This document shows positions 38,637 through 49,264 of a DNA stretch of 64,000 nt, piece by piece. The notes beneath the pieces were generated by a model that saw nothing but the letters and a program-made list of their open reading frames with translations, was not told the DNA's origin and ran no database searches. The stretch's first letter is position 1, and each line of letters begins with the position of its first letter. The position numbers and the translations under genes were made by a program. The stretch is from Chitinophaga pinensis (GTDB lineage Bacteria > Bacteroidota > Bacteroidia > B-17B0 > Aurantibacillaceae): contig CAMCZO010000003.1 of the NCBI GenBank assembly GCA_945887955.1, positions 26,992 through 90,991 of the forward strand, in the 5' to 3' direction.

Positions 38637-39885
38637 GAAAACACTATTACTTTGTTGGGATTTTCCGCCAAACGATGGAATAGGCGGAAGACGCTGGGCA
38701 AAAATAGCAAAGTGGCTTTTAAAATCAGGCCATGAAATTCATGTTATTAAAAGTAAGTCAAAAGTTGGGAATCAAAATTCAGCTTGGTTATCTGATGTTA
38801 AAAGTGATCAAATTCATATTTATGAAGTGAATACATATTTGCCTGTTAAATGGTTAAACAGTAAAGAAAATAAATTTTCAGATAAATTAAAATATAAATT
38901 TGCGGCAATCTATCTTACTTTTTTTTCTAAAGGAACAATTTATGATAAAGCAATTGGCATGGAACGCGATGTTGTGAAATTAGCTTCAAAAATTATTGAA
39001 TTAAATAAAATAGAAAATGTAATAGTAACTGGTGCACCATTTAATTTAATTTATTATGTAGCTAAAATAAAATTAGTATTTCCAAAGCTTTTTGTTTTGG
39101 CTGATTACCGAGATCCTTGGCTAAATGCAGTTAATTATGGGATGCAAAACTTGACAGCAAAAAATAAATTAGCCGAACAAAATAAACAAAATTTGGTTTT
39201 TGAAACTATTGATGTAATTACTGCTCCAAACTCTATTTTATTAAATGAAATTAAAGGAACTTATACTGGCCGTAATTTAATTAAAGCAAATTTTGTTGAG
39301 TTGCCTCATGCTTATGATGAAGATGATTTTTTGAACTATGACATATTAAAAAACGATACCTCTCATGCTTTAAAAATTGTTTATGCAGGAAGTGTTTATT
39401 TAGGGGCGAAAAGTTATTTAGAAGAATTTATTAATCAAATAAATAAGTATAATTGTAAAAACGAACACTTAGTTGAATTAGAAATTTATACGGATGATTA
39501 TAAATCCTTACATCATTTTCAAAATGGGGCTATATCAATAAAGCCTTCTGTTGCTAAAGAGATTTTTAAAATTATATCTGAAGCAGATTACGTGTTAATT
39601 TTATTAGCAGAGCATAATAAAGATTTCAAAACAACTAAATTTTACGAATTCCTTCCTTTTCAAAAGCCCTATTTATATATAGGATCGCTTGGCGAAGTGT
39701 CTAAAATCATCAGTGAAGATGAAATGGGCTTTGTTATAAAGGATGTGAAAAACGAAACGGTTTCTTTTATTGAATCTCATTTCTCATCGAATCTGGTTTT
39801 TAAGGGCTTGTCTAAATTTAAGAATCATACGTTTCAAAAAAGAGTTGAATTGATTAATAATCTATTAGAAAAAATTGATGCTTAA
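38626..39885 (+). CDS. Glycosyltransferase (GT4-like)
   Basis: KKTLLLCWDFPPNDGIGGRRWAKIAKWLLKSGHEIHVI; C-terminal GT-B-like domain; ATG at 38626 overlapping upstream stop (track starts 38596). Confidence 0.82.
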   Translation: MPNKKTLLLCWDFPPNDGIGGRRWAKIAKWLLKSGHEIHVIKSKSKVGNQNSAWLSDVKSDQIHIYEVNTYLPVKWLNSKENKFSDKLKYKFAAIYLTFFSKGTIYDKAIGMERDVVKLASKIIELNKIENVIVTGAPFNLIYYVAKIKLVFPKLFVLADYRDPWLNAVNYGMQNLTAKNKLAEQNKQNLVFETIDVITAPNSILLNEIKGTYTGRNLIKANFVELPHAYDEDDFLNYDILKNDTSHALKIVYAGSVYLGAKSYLEEFINQINKYNCKNEHLVELEIYTDDYKSLHHFQNGAISIKPSVAKEIFKIISEADYVLILLAEHNKDFKTTKFYEFLPFQKPYLYIGSLGEVSKIISEDEMGFVIKDVKNETVSFIESHFSSNLVFKGLSKFKNHTFQKRVELINNLLEKIDA

Positions 39886-40834
39886 GGTTTCCATAATTAT
39901 GCCTTCATTTAACAAGGCAAAATATATTTCGGAAGCAATAAATTCTGTTATTAATCAAACCTATACTAATTGGGAATTAATTATTGTTGATGATTATTCA
40001 AATGATGATTCACAAGAAATAATTAACTTGTTCGCTTCTAAATTTGATAACATTAAAACATATTTTAATCTTGAAAATAAAGGGGCGAACTATTGTCGTA
40101 ATTTCGGTATTGAAAATGCAAAAGGGACTTATATTGTTTTTTTAGATGCTGACGATCTTCTTACCAATCATTGTATAGAAGATAGAATGAATGTGATGAA
40201 AAAAAACAACACTTTGGATTTTTGTGTCTTTACAATGGGTGTTTTTAATAAAAAAATTGGAGACTCAAGTATAGAATGGAAACCAACTTCCAAAAGCCCC
40301 TTGAATGATTTTCTTTTCCATCAACTTCCTTGGGCAATTCCACAACCAATTTGGAAAAAAGACTTTCTTTGTTCACTAGATGGATTTAATCAAGATTTTG
40401 AACGTATGCAAGATGTTGAATTGCATACCCGCGCCTTATTAATTGAAAATGTTTTATATAAACAAATTGTTGATAAGCCAGATTGTTATTATCGAATTGA
40501 TGAAGATCGAAAAATATTTAATCCATTTAATTTTATTAGTCTCAGGATAGATTCAACCATATTATATGTTCAACGGTTTAAATTTCTCCCTATAAAGCAA
40601 AGAAAATATTTAACTGGAACTATTTATGAAACATTTTTGCAACTAGTATATGTTTTAAAAAAAAAACAGATTACAAGAGCAGAATTTGAAATGCTAAAAA
40701 AAAAGTTATTTAATCAAAGTATGAATTTAACCAAAATGCAAAAAATATTATTTTATTGCTCACAACTTTATAATTTTAATTTATTTAGAGTAATGGGGGT
40801 TAATCGTTTTTTTAAATATTTAATTTTAATTTAA
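39875..40834 (+). CDS. Glycosyltransferase family 2
   Basis: KVSIIMPSFNKAKYISEAINSVINQTYTNWELIIVDDYSNDDS; NYCRNFGIENAKGTYIVFLDADD. Confidence 0.95.
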   Translation: MMLKVSIIMPSFNKAKYISEAINSVINQTYTNWELIIVDDYSNDDSQEIINLFASKFDNIKTYFNLENKGANYCRNFGIENAKGTYIVFLDADDLLTNHCIEDRMNVMKKNNTLDFCVFTMGVFNKKIGDSSIEWKPTSKSPLNDFLFHQLPWAIPQPIWKKDFLCSLDGFNQDFERMQDVELHTRALLIENVLYKQIVDKPDCYYRIDEDRKIFNPFNFISLRIDSTILYVQRFKFLPIKQRKYLTGTIYETFLQLVYVLKKKQITRAEFEMLKKKLFNQSMNLTKMQKILFYCSQLYNFNLFRVMGVNRFFKYLILI

Positions 40835-40869
40835 TACTTCATTTTAATAAATTTTTATAAAACAATAAA

Positions 40870-42180
40870 ATGAAAGAAGCCGAATTAACCGAAGATTATA
40901 AATATTATTTAGTTACTTTTTTTATTTATTTGAGTATTTTTATTCAATCGTATGTCTTTTTTAAAGAACCTTTTGAATTTCAATTTGGCTATTTAATTTA
41001 TATTTTATTATTGCCTGGGTTTTTTAGGCGACATCGGTTAAGTAGACCATTGGTTCTTATTTTTTTGATTTTATTAATTGTAGGAATAGTAAATGTTTTA
41101 TTTGATAATAATACCGTGGAATTATTTCTAAAGGTATTTACTGGCATGTCTTTATCTTATTTTTTTTATTATTATGTACTTGTTCAATTTGAATTTAACA
41201 TCCAACAATTATTTAAATGGTATTTGAATGGAGCTTATATTTCTTCTATAATTGGCATTATTCAGCTTTTTTTTTATTTTATTAATTATCGACCGGGTTG
41301 GAGATTGTGGTTTATTTTTAATAAACATGGCGAATCTTTTGGAGGTCTAACTGGATTTCGTATCAATTCTATTTTCTGTGAACCAGCACATTTAGCGGGT
41401 ATTTTATCATCAGCTTTTTTTATTTCTTTATATAATTTAACTAAAAAAGAAAGTATATATATTAATAAATTCAAGAGCATTGTTATTGTCTCTGTTTACA
41501 TTTTATCTTTTTCTAGTTTAGGCCAAACAGGAATTTTAGTTTCGATACTACTTTTATTTTTAAGCTATGGAATTTTAAAGTATATCTTAGTAGTTGTTCC
41601 ACTAATATTAATTGCGTTTAATTTTATTTATGATAATGTGCCTGAGTTTAAGCAAAGATATGATAGTGCTATTAATTTGGTTCAAGGTGAGAAATTTATA
41701 ATAGGCAAAACTCATGGGTCTTCATTTATCTTATATAATAACTATGTTGTAGCTACCGAAAATTTTAAAACAAATTTTTTATTTGGTACAGGCATAGGTT
41801 CTCATGCTTTTGCCTTTAAAATTCATGCATTATCTAAAGACATTAAGCAGAAGGGTTTTGACTCAAATTCGGCTGATGCCAATTCAATGTTTTTAAGACT
41901 AATGTCCGAAACTGGTTTGTTTGGTCTTATTATATTTTTATATATAATTATCACGGGATATGTTAAGCGGGACCCCAAACGATTAACCTATCATTGGTTA
42001 ATTAGCAATGCCATTTTATTAATGATTTTGTTAAACTTATTCAGGCAAGGGCATTATTTCCTATATGGCTTTCCGTTTTTTCTTTTTTTATATTATTTTA
42101 ATGGTATAGCATACAAAGATCTTGTGAACGGTAATCCATCTGAACACGATTTGTATCTTTTGGAAGATAAAAAAAATTAA
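40870..42180 (+). CDS. O-antigen polymerase/ligase-like polytopic membrane protein
   Basis: Multiple TM segments; large loop; LFGTGIGSHAF...NSMFLRLMSETGLFGLIIFL typical of Wzy/WaaL-like proteins. Confidence 0.82.
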   Translation: MKEAELTEDYKYYLVTFFIYLSIFIQSYVFFKEPFEFQFGYLIYILLLPGFFRRHRLSRPLVLIFLILLIVGIVNVLFDNNTVELFLKVFTGMSLSYFFYYYVLVQFEFNIQQLFKWYLNGAYISSIIGIIQLFFYFINYRPGWRLWFIFNKHGESFGGLTGFRINSIFCEPAHLAGILSSAFFISLYNLTKKESIYINKFKSIVIVSVYILSFSSLGQTGILVSILLLFLSYGILKYILVVVPLILIAFNFIYDNVPEFKQRYDSAINLVQGEKFIIGKTHGSSFILYNNYVVATENFKTNFLFGTGIGSHAFAFKIHALSKDIKQKGFDSNSADANSMFLRLMSETGLFGLIIFLYIIITGYVKRDPKRLTYHWLISNAILLMILLNLFRQGHYFLYGFPFFLFLYYFNGIAYKDLVNGNPSEHDLYLLEDKKN

Positions 42181-42965
42181 AGCTCTAAATCTTTCTTTTG
42201 TTTTACTTTTCCTTCCATCAAGTTAAAAGATTCTACTAGCAAAGCAAATGCTAATGCAATGTAGGCATAGTTTTTATTTAACTCTAAGTGCTCTTTTTCT
42301 GGAACACTAAAATTATAGCAGTCAAAAAGTCCTTCTGCTAAAATTATCCCCCCTATTACTAATAAAAATGACAAAGCAATTGTTTTAATACCTTTATTTT
42401 TATTTATAAAATTAGATACCAAGCCACTAAACAAAATCATTAATAGCATGCTTATTAATACAGCAGAAATCATTATGAGCACAACACCACTTATTCCTAC
42501 AGCTGCTAAAATACTGTCAAAACTAAACACAAAATCAATAATAATAATCTGTAAAATTATTCCGTTAAAAGTATTTTTTCCAGCTTTTATGTGCTCAATC
42601 TCGTTATCGGCATTATAAATTTTTTGTTTTATTTCTTGAAATGTTTTAATTAATAAAAACAATCCGCCCCCTATTAAAATTATGCTTTTTCCGCTGATGC
42701 CATAAGGGCCAATCATAAATAAAGCATCTTTTAGGCCAGCAATCCATCCTACAAAAATTAATAAAATAGTTCTAACAATTAACGCTAAACTTAATCCAAA
42801 GGTTCTTGCTTTTTTTTGTTGAGCCAGTGGTAACTTGTTTACCGCTATAGAAATAAAAATAATGTTGTCAATGCCTAAAATTATTTCGAGAATAGTTAAG
42901 GTAACAAGCCCAATAAGCCCTTGAATTGAAAATAGAGCGTTTAAATCTGATGACCAACTTTGCAT
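42177..42965 (-). CDS. TerC family integral membrane protein
   Basis: LVTLTILEIILGIDNIIFISIAVNKLPLAQQKKARTFGLSLALIVR; IIIIDFVFSFDSILAAVG. Confidence 0.93.
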   Translation of the reverse strand: MQSWSSDLNALFSIQGLIGLVTLTILEIILGIDNIIFISIAVNKLPLAQQKKARTFGLSLALIVRTILLIFVGWIAGLKDALFMIGPYGISGKSIILIGGGLFLLIKTFQEIKQKIYNADNEIEHIKAGKNTFNGIILQIIIIDFVFSFDSILAAVGISGVVLIMISAVLISMLLMILFSGLVSNFINKNKGIKTIALSFLLVIGGIILAEGLFDCYNFSVPEKEHLELNKNYAYIALAFALLVESFNLMEGKVKQKKDLEL

Positions 42966-43085
42966 TCTTTTTTTGCTACAAAGATATTCAAATCAATGAA
43001 TTTTATTAAAATATTTATAAAATTTAAATTTTTTCTTTTCAAAAATTATCCAATCTAAATTTAATAGTATACGATTTGAAAATTA

Positions 43086-44018
43086 TTAATTTGATGATTT
43101 AATAAACGCGATATTTCGCTTAAGCCCTTTAAAATTGGTTCTTTTAATAGCTGATTGTTTAAAGATTAAATTAAAGGTCACTTCAGTCATCTCCTGCCAA
43201 TCAGTTTCAGTATAATTAAGTAAACCATTTTGACTTTTAAATAAAGGCTCTTGATGTTCTTTACTAAATCGATTCCAGGGGCATACATCTTGGCAAACAT
43301 CACAACCAAATATCCAATTATCCATTTTAGATTTAAATTCGGGTGGAATAGATTCTTTTAATTCGATGGTAAGGTAGCTGATGCATTTGCTGCCATCTAT
43401 TGTGTAAGGGTTAACAATAGCATCTGTTGGGCAAGCATCAATACAACGAGTACATGTGCCACAATAATCTTTTAAAGGGCCATCGTATACTAATTCAACA
43501 TCAATTATTAATTCGGCAATAAAAAAAAATGAACCTTGTTGTTTATTTATTAAGTTGCTGTTTTTTCCCACCCAACCTAAACCGCCTTTGGCCGCCCAAA
43601 CTTTGTCCATTACCGGTGCGCTGTCTACAAAGGCTCTCCCATTGATATTACCAATTTTAATTTTAATTGATTGTAAAAACTCGTTTAGTTTTGTTTTGAT
43701 TACTTCATGATAATCTTCTCCAAAACTATATTTACTAATTTTAGGCGCCCCTTCAATTTGTTGCTCTGAAGGATAATAGTTGTATAATAATGAAATAACA
43801 GATTTCGCGTCATCAACTAATAACTTAGGATTTAAGCGCTTATCGAAATAATTTTCCATGTATTTCATTTGCCCGTGCATCGATTCTTTAAGCCATTTTT
43901 CTAATCGAGGCGCTTCTTCTTCTAAAAAGCCAGCTTTGGATATCCCACAAAAATCAAAACCTAATCGTTTGGCTTCTTTTTTTATAAATTGAGTATGATT
44001 AAGCGAAGTAGATTTCAT
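43086..44018 (-). CDS. queG: Epoxyqueuosine reductase QueG
   Basis: [55 protein letters not shown]. Confidence 0.94.
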   Translation of the reverse strand: MKSTSLNHTQFIKKEAKRLGFDFCGISKAGFLEEEAPRLEKWLKESMHGQMKYMENYFDKRLNPKLLVDDAKSVISLLYNYYPSEQQIEGAPKISKYSFGEDYHEVIKTKLNEFLQSIKIKIGNINGRAFVDSAPVMDKVWAAKGGLGWVGKNSNLINKQQGSFFFIAELIIDVELVYDGPLKDYCGTCTRCIDACPTDAIVNPYTIDGSKCISYLTIELKESIPPEFKSKMDNWIFGCDVCQDVCPWNRFSKEHQEPLFKSQNGLLNYTETDWQEMTEVTFNLIFKQSAIKRTNFKGLKRNIAFIKSSN

Positions 44019-44117
44019 TTCGAGTAAATTTAAGCAACAAAATAGTTTTTTCTAAATATAATTTTATCGAAATAACCATCAATTTTTTTAACTTTAAAAT
44101 TAATTTAATAATGATAA

Positions 44118-45932
44118 ATGGCTTTGTTTAAAAACAAATTCGATACTCTTTTTTTTGGATTTTTAATTTCCATTATACTTGTGTTTTTATTTTTTCGCAC
44201 ACTAAATTCTCCCTGGCATAAATTTATTGCCGGTGATGGTTTTGGTTATTATACCTATTTACCGGCTACATATATTTATAACGATACAGATTACTCCTTT
44301 AAATGGTTTAATAAGATTTATAAAGCTAATTATGTTTACGAATCATTTCCAAATCCCGAGGACAATTTTCTTGTGGCTTATAATAATAAGAGAATAAATA
44401 AGTATTATCAGGGCTTATCCTATATTTGGTTACCTTTTTTTGGTGCCGCTCATTTAGTAGCTAAGTTTTTTAATTACCCTGCTGACGGATTTTCACAGCC
44501 ATATCAATTGTTTATTGGTTTTGCCTCCATATTTTATTTGATTATTGGTTTAGTTTATTTGAGAAAAATAATTTATAAATTATTTCAAAATAATTTAGCA
44601 TCAACACTAACTCCAATTGCTATTTTTTATGGAACATATTTATATTATTATAGTATTAATTTAAATTCTCAATCACACACCTACTCATTTGTTTTTTTTA
44701 CTTTATTTATTTATCATTTACTTTGTTTTTTTGAAGCAGAAAGCAAACTCAGGCCTTTAATTTTTACAGCATTATTTTTTGTGATAGCTGTTTGTATTCG
44801 GCCTTTAAATGGATTAATTATCCTAACCGTACCAGCTTTTATGCCCACATCTTTTTTTAAGCAGCCGTTTAGGTTAGGTAAAATAAAATGGTTTGATAGT
44901 TTTTTAATTAGTATTTTAATTGGTGCTTTAATTAATCAGTTTATGATCATGTATATTCAAACTCATTCATTATTTCCATATACATACAGTAATGAGAGGT
45001 TTTATTTTAATAAATCTAAATTTATAGATGCCCTGTTCGGTTATAATATGGGATTATTTACCTATGTTCCACTTGCATTTATTTCATTATTTGGAATTAT
45101 ATATTTAGCAATTCAAAAAAAAATAATATTGCCTTTTGTTTTATTTGCAGTAATTTTTTTATACAGCTCCTGGTGGTATTGGCCTATTACCTCTCGAGGC
45201 ATAATTGATTTTTATCCAATATTGGCGATTTGTTTAGCGGCCTTAATAAACAAATTATCCAACCAAAAAAAATTATTAATTGTACTATTGGTTTTTATCT
45301 GTTTAAGTGTCTTTTATTATTTATTTAAAAATATGCAAAAACAAAAAGGCATATTAGATGAGTCAATTACATATAAAGAGGTTTTTTGGAGAAATTTTTT
45401 TAGAACAAAAAAAGCAAATATGTTTTTAATTCCACCTTCTTCAATCATTAAGCAAATCAATTATAATCTAGATTTTGAATCGAGTTATTTTAATAAAGAA
45501 GTTTTATCTCAGATTAATCATACTGGAAAAAATTCAATCTTAATTGTTAAAGAAAATTCTTTTTGTAGAATTTTTGATTGTATGTACCCAATTTTATTTA
45601 ATGAAAAGGGTAATAAAAAAATTCGACTTTCTTTTTGGTCTTATTTTACACCGGCTATTAATAAAACCCACATATTTATTCAATTCTTTGATAAGAATCA
45701 TTTACTAATAAAAGAATACCCATTTTATTTAAGTGAATCTGATATTTTTTATAACATGTGGGATTACAAAGAGTTCGGCATTGATTTAAGTGAGGATGTT
45801 TTGAATTTAAAACAATCAATCGATAAAATAGAATTTTCTATCTGGAATGTTGAAGGGAAACAAAATCTTTATATTGATGATTTTAAAGCAGAATTTATTT
45901 TAACCGATAACAGTTATTCTATTTTAAAATAA
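44118..45932 (+). CDS. Polytopic membrane protein, GT39/PMT-like uncharacterised
   Basis: Many TM helices; GDGFGYYTYLPATYIYND near the first loop. Confidence 0.55.
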   Translation: MALFKNKFDTLFFGFLISIILVFLFFRTLNSPWHKFIAGDGFGYYTYLPATYIYNDTDYSFKWFNKIYKANYVYESFPNPEDNFLVAYNNKRINKYYQGLSYIWLPFFGAAHLVAKFFNYPADGFSQPYQLFIGFASIFYLIIGLVYLRKIIYKLFQNNLASTLTPIAIFYGTYLYYYSINLNSQSHTYSFVFFTLFIYHLLCFFEAESKLRPLIFTALFFVIAVCIRPLNGLIILTVPAFMPTSFFKQPFRLGKIKWFDSFLISILIGALINQFMIMYIQTHSLFPYTYSNERFYFNKSKFIDALFGYNMGLFTYVPLAFISLFGIIYLAIQKKIILPFVLFAVIFLYSSWWYWPITSRGIIDFYPILAICLAALINKLSNQKKLLIVLLVFICLSVFYYLFKNMQKQKGILDESITYKEVFWRNFFRTKKANMFLIPPSSIIKQINYNLDFESSYFNKEVLSQINHTGKNSILIVKENSFCRIFDCMYPILFNEKGNKKIRLSFWSYFTPAINKTHIFIQFFDKNHLLIKEYPFYLSESDIFYNMWDYKEFGIDLSEDVLNLKQSIDKIEFSIWNVEGKQNLYIDDFKAEFILTDNSYSILK

Positions 45933-45959
45933 TTTATTTTTATTTATTCTTATTTATAG

Positions 45960-46445
45960 ATGACAAAATCAAATAGCATTAACGAAATAAAAAAAGAATT
46001 GCAGTTAATTTCTCCAAAGGAATTAATAGAGATATGCTTAGCCTTATTAAAATATAAAAAAGATAATAAAGAATTTGTGGCATATCTATTATTCAAAGCT
46101 CACAATACTGATGAATTCGTGGCTGAAATCAAAAAAGAAATTGATGAGCTTTTTTTAATGCTGATATCGCAATCAAATTTGTATTTAGCTAAAAAAACCT
46201 TGCGTAAAATTTTAAGGTTAATTACTAAGTATGGTAAGTATATTAATAACAAAGCAATTTCAGCCGAATTACTTATTTATTTTTGTACAAAACTCAAATT
46301 TTCCGGACTTCATTTTCAGAAAAGTCAGTTATTAGTTAATATGTATAACCAACAACTAAAGAAAATTAATACTTGTATTGCTAGCCTGCACGAAGACTTG
46401 AAGCAGGATTATTCAAATGATTTAGAAGAAATTACAATAATTTAA
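45960..46445 (+). CDS. Hypothetical helical protein
   Basis: 161-aa ORF; no recognisable domain. Confidence 0.5.
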   Translation: MTKSNSINEIKKELQLISPKELIEICLALLKYKKDNKEFVAYLLFKAHNTDEFVAEIKKEIDELFLMLISQSNLYLAKKTLRKILRLITKYGKYINNKAISAELLIYFCTKLKFSGLHFQKSQLLVNMYNQQLKKINTCIASLHEDLKQDYSNDLEEITII

Positions 46446-46464
46446 TTTTAATTTACAAATTAGA

Positions 46465-48903
46465 TTAAAATTCAAAAATAATACCAATTGTTGGCGTAGA
46501 ATTTTTAGATTTATTTTCAAGAATAACGGGTATTGCGTTGCTTCCATTTATATTTAGAGATTTCCCATCATTAGTTTCAAAACCTGAGTTGTCTGCTTTT
46601 CTTTTAAAGGTATAATAAGGCGCACTATCTTGTTCAAAGAGTAGTAAGTTTTGAATGTCAATATAAATATCTAAAGTTGTTTTTTTATAATTTATTTTTT
46701 TATCTAATCTAAAATCTAACTGGTTAAATGCATTCAATCTTTTGCTATTTATTAATTTATAATTCAAAACTCCAGTACCAATTAAAGCATAATTTTGTTG
46801 AGAGCTAATTAAATCAAATGGTGTATATGGATTACCACCAGCAAAACGGTATTTTAAACCTAGCGACCATTCTTTTTTAAACTTATATCCAAGAGTGCTA
46901 GAGAGCAAGTGCTGATTATCCCATGAGGAAGCAATAAGTTGGCCGTCTAATCCCGAATATAAACTTCTAACAAATGTGTAGCTTACTACATAAAATAATC
47001 GTTTTAATAATTTTTGTTGAACAAAAAATTCAAAACCATAAGTTTTTCCTTCTCCTATACTGGTAATTGCTTCACTGCCAATTGAACCAAAATCGCCCCC
47101 TTGATTAGCCAGAGAACTTCCGTTACTTATTGATATTGGATAATTAGAGTATTGTTTGTAAAAACCTTCTAATGTAAAACGTAATGCTTCGTTAGGCAAA
47201 TACTGACTGCCTAATACTAAATGATTTGATTGAATATATTTCATTGATTTATTAATATATTCTGAGGTCTCATTTTTATACCCCATTGTGGTATAAGTAG
47301 GGATTTTATGATAACGACCTATTGAAGCTGTTAAATCAACTTTTTTATTAAGGTGGTAAGCAAAGGAAAGGCGAGGGGATAATGAATTGATGGGATTGTT
47401 ACCATCTGATAAAAAAGAGTTCATGTCGCTTCGTAACCCAAATGAAACTAAAAGTTTTTCTTTAAAAATATTTTTAGCAACTTGAGTAAAAGCACCGTAT
47501 TTAAAAAATTCAATGGCACTTTTAAATTTTATTTCTACTGGAGGAATTACCTCATTACCTAAAGAATCTGTTATTACACTACTTAGTTTATTATATAAAT
47601 CAGTATTGTATTTTACGAATTGAGCCATGATCCCATAAGAAAATTTCCAACCCTTAATATATTTGTTAACATCAATCCGAAGCTTATTTTCCATTTCCTG
47701 AGATCTAATTTTTAAATTACGTTTTGTCTCATCACCATTTTTAGCATCTTCAAATCGATCTAATTCATTATTAAACATATTTCTACTTAAAGCTATATTA
47801 ACGTAACCCTTATTAATTAATCTTTTTAATGTAAAGCCAGTAGTATAATTCCACTGATTAATAAAAGGAAGTGAGCGTCTAAAATATTCGTTTTCAAGAC
47901 TTGAATTTTTTGTTTTAGCAAACGAGAATTCATCTATTGCACCAACGCCCAATGCCGTTAGTGTTGTTTTTTCATTTAGTTGAGTTGTAATTTTATATTG
48001 TGCATCAGTGAAATTTGGTCTAATCGGAAGATCGATAGCTGTAAATAAAAAATCTAAATACGATCGTCTAACAGACATTAAATAATTAGTTTTTTTTCCT
48101 AAAGGGCCTTCGACAGTTAAGGCTGATTCGGTAAAGCTAACACGAGCATTTCCAGAAATTTTTTCAGGATTTCCTTGTCTTTGTTTTATAATAAAAGTTG
48201 AAGCTACTGCATTATCATATTTGGCATCAAAAGCCGAAGAGCTCAATTTTACATCTTCAATAAACGACACGTTTAATATGCCCTGAGCACCTCCTGAACT
48301 ACCTTGAGTTTGAAAATGATTTAAAACTGGAATTTCTATTCCGTCTACATAGTAAACATTTTCGTTTGGCGCCCCACCTCTTATAATAATGTCGTTACGC
48401 GATGCACCTCCACTCGAACCACCAACACCAGGCAATGTTTGAATTACTTTTGATACATCAAAATTACCTCCAGGATTGCTTTTTATTTCTTCTGTAGTTA
48501 ATTGTTGAACAGATAAAGGGGTTATCATGTCGGTTGCTACAGCCGATTTACCTTTTTCATAAACAACGGCTACTTCATTCAAACTATTAGAAATCGGATC
48601 AATTTCAAAATTAACTACCTGAGCGTTTCCAGTAGTTACTGAGATGTTATATTTAATTTGAGTTTCAAAACCAATATATGATGTTTTAATGTTATAAGTT
48701 CCAATTGGCGCATTAATTTTATAATTGCCATCCGCATCAGTTGTTGCGGCTATAGAAGTCCCATCTATTACAATTACTGCACCAATAATGCTTTCTTGTA
48801 TATTTTTATCTTTAACGTTTCCTCGAATAACCCCAGTATTTTGAGCTTGAAATTTTAAATTTATCAAACAAAGAATAATAAAAGTAATTTGTTTAAATTT
48901 CAT
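46465..48903 (-). CDS. TonB-dependent receptor with N-terminal carboxypeptidase-like (CarboxypepD_reg) domain
   Basis: GVIRGNVKDKNIQESIIGAVIVIDGTSIAATTDADGNY; plug NDIIIRGGAPNENVYYVDGIEIP; beta-barrel-like C-terminus. Confidence 0.93.
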   Translation of the reverse strand: MKFKQITFIILCLINLKFQAQNTGVIRGNVKDKNIQESIIGAVIVIDGTSIAATTDADGNYKINAPIGTYNIKTSYIGFETQIKYNISVTTGNAQVVNFEIDPISNSLNEVAVVYEKGKSAVATDMITPLSVQQLTTEEIKSNPGGNFDVSKVIQTLPGVGGSSGGASRNDIIIRGGAPNENVYYVDGIEIPVLNHFQTQGSSGGAQGILNVSFIEDVKLSSSAFDAKYDNAVASTFIIKQRQGNPEKISGNARVSFTESALTVEGPLGKKTNYLMSVRRSYLDFLFTAIDLPIRPNFTDAQYKITTQLNEKTTLTALGVGAIDEFSFAKTKNSSLENEYFRRSLPFINQWNYTTGFTLKRLINKGYVNIALSRNMFNNELDRFEDAKNGDETKRNLKIRSQEMENKLRIDVNKYIKGWKFSYGIMAQFVKYNTDLYNKLSSVITDSLGNEVIPPVEIKFKSAIEFFKYGAFTQVAKNIFKEKLLVSFGLRSDMNSFLSDGNNPINSLSPRLSFAYHLNKKVDLTASIGRYHKIPTYTTMGYKNETSEYINKSMKYIQSNHLVLGSQYLPNEALRFTLEGFYKQYSNYPISISNGSSLANQGGDFGSIGSEAITSIGEGKTYGFEFFVQQKLLKRLFYVVSYTFVRSLYSGLDGQLIASSWDNQHLLSSTLGYKFKKEWSLGLKYRFAGGNPYTPFDLISSQQNYALIGTGVLNYKLINSKRLNAFNQLDFRLDKKINYKKTTLDIYIDIQNLLLFEQDSAPYYTFKRKADNSGFETNDGKSLNINGSNAIPVILENKSKNSTPTIGIIFEF

Positions 48904-49031
48904 AATTTAGTAATAGATTTTTAATTTATTTTTTTATTAATATTTTAACAAATATATTGTTAAATAGTTTATATGATTTATTAAAATCAATGTAATTTTA
49001 ACGAATTAATTAACTGTTTTTTTTATTTTTA

Positions 49032-49259
49032 ATGCAAGAATTGAACCCACAAGTATTATTAGATTTGGTTAATAAAACTATGCCTTTTGGAAAATACAAA
49101 GGAACTTTATATTACCAAATTCCTGTAAACTACTTAGAGTGGATGAATAGGCAGGGATTCCCGAAAGGCAATATAGGGATGTTACTCTCTACTTTATACG
49201 AAATCAAATTAAATGGTTTAGAGTTTTTACTTATGGAAATAAAGAAAAAACAAGGTTAA
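49032..49259 (+). CDS. DUF3820 family protein
   Basis: TMPFGKYKGTLYYQIPVNYLEWMNRQGFPKGNIGMLLSTLYEIKLNGLE. Confidence 0.85.
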   Translation: MQELNPQVLLDLVNKTMPFGKYKGTLYYQIPVNYLEWMNRQGFPKGNIGMLLSTLYEIKLNGLEFLLMEIKKKQG

Positions 49260-49264
49260 AATAA

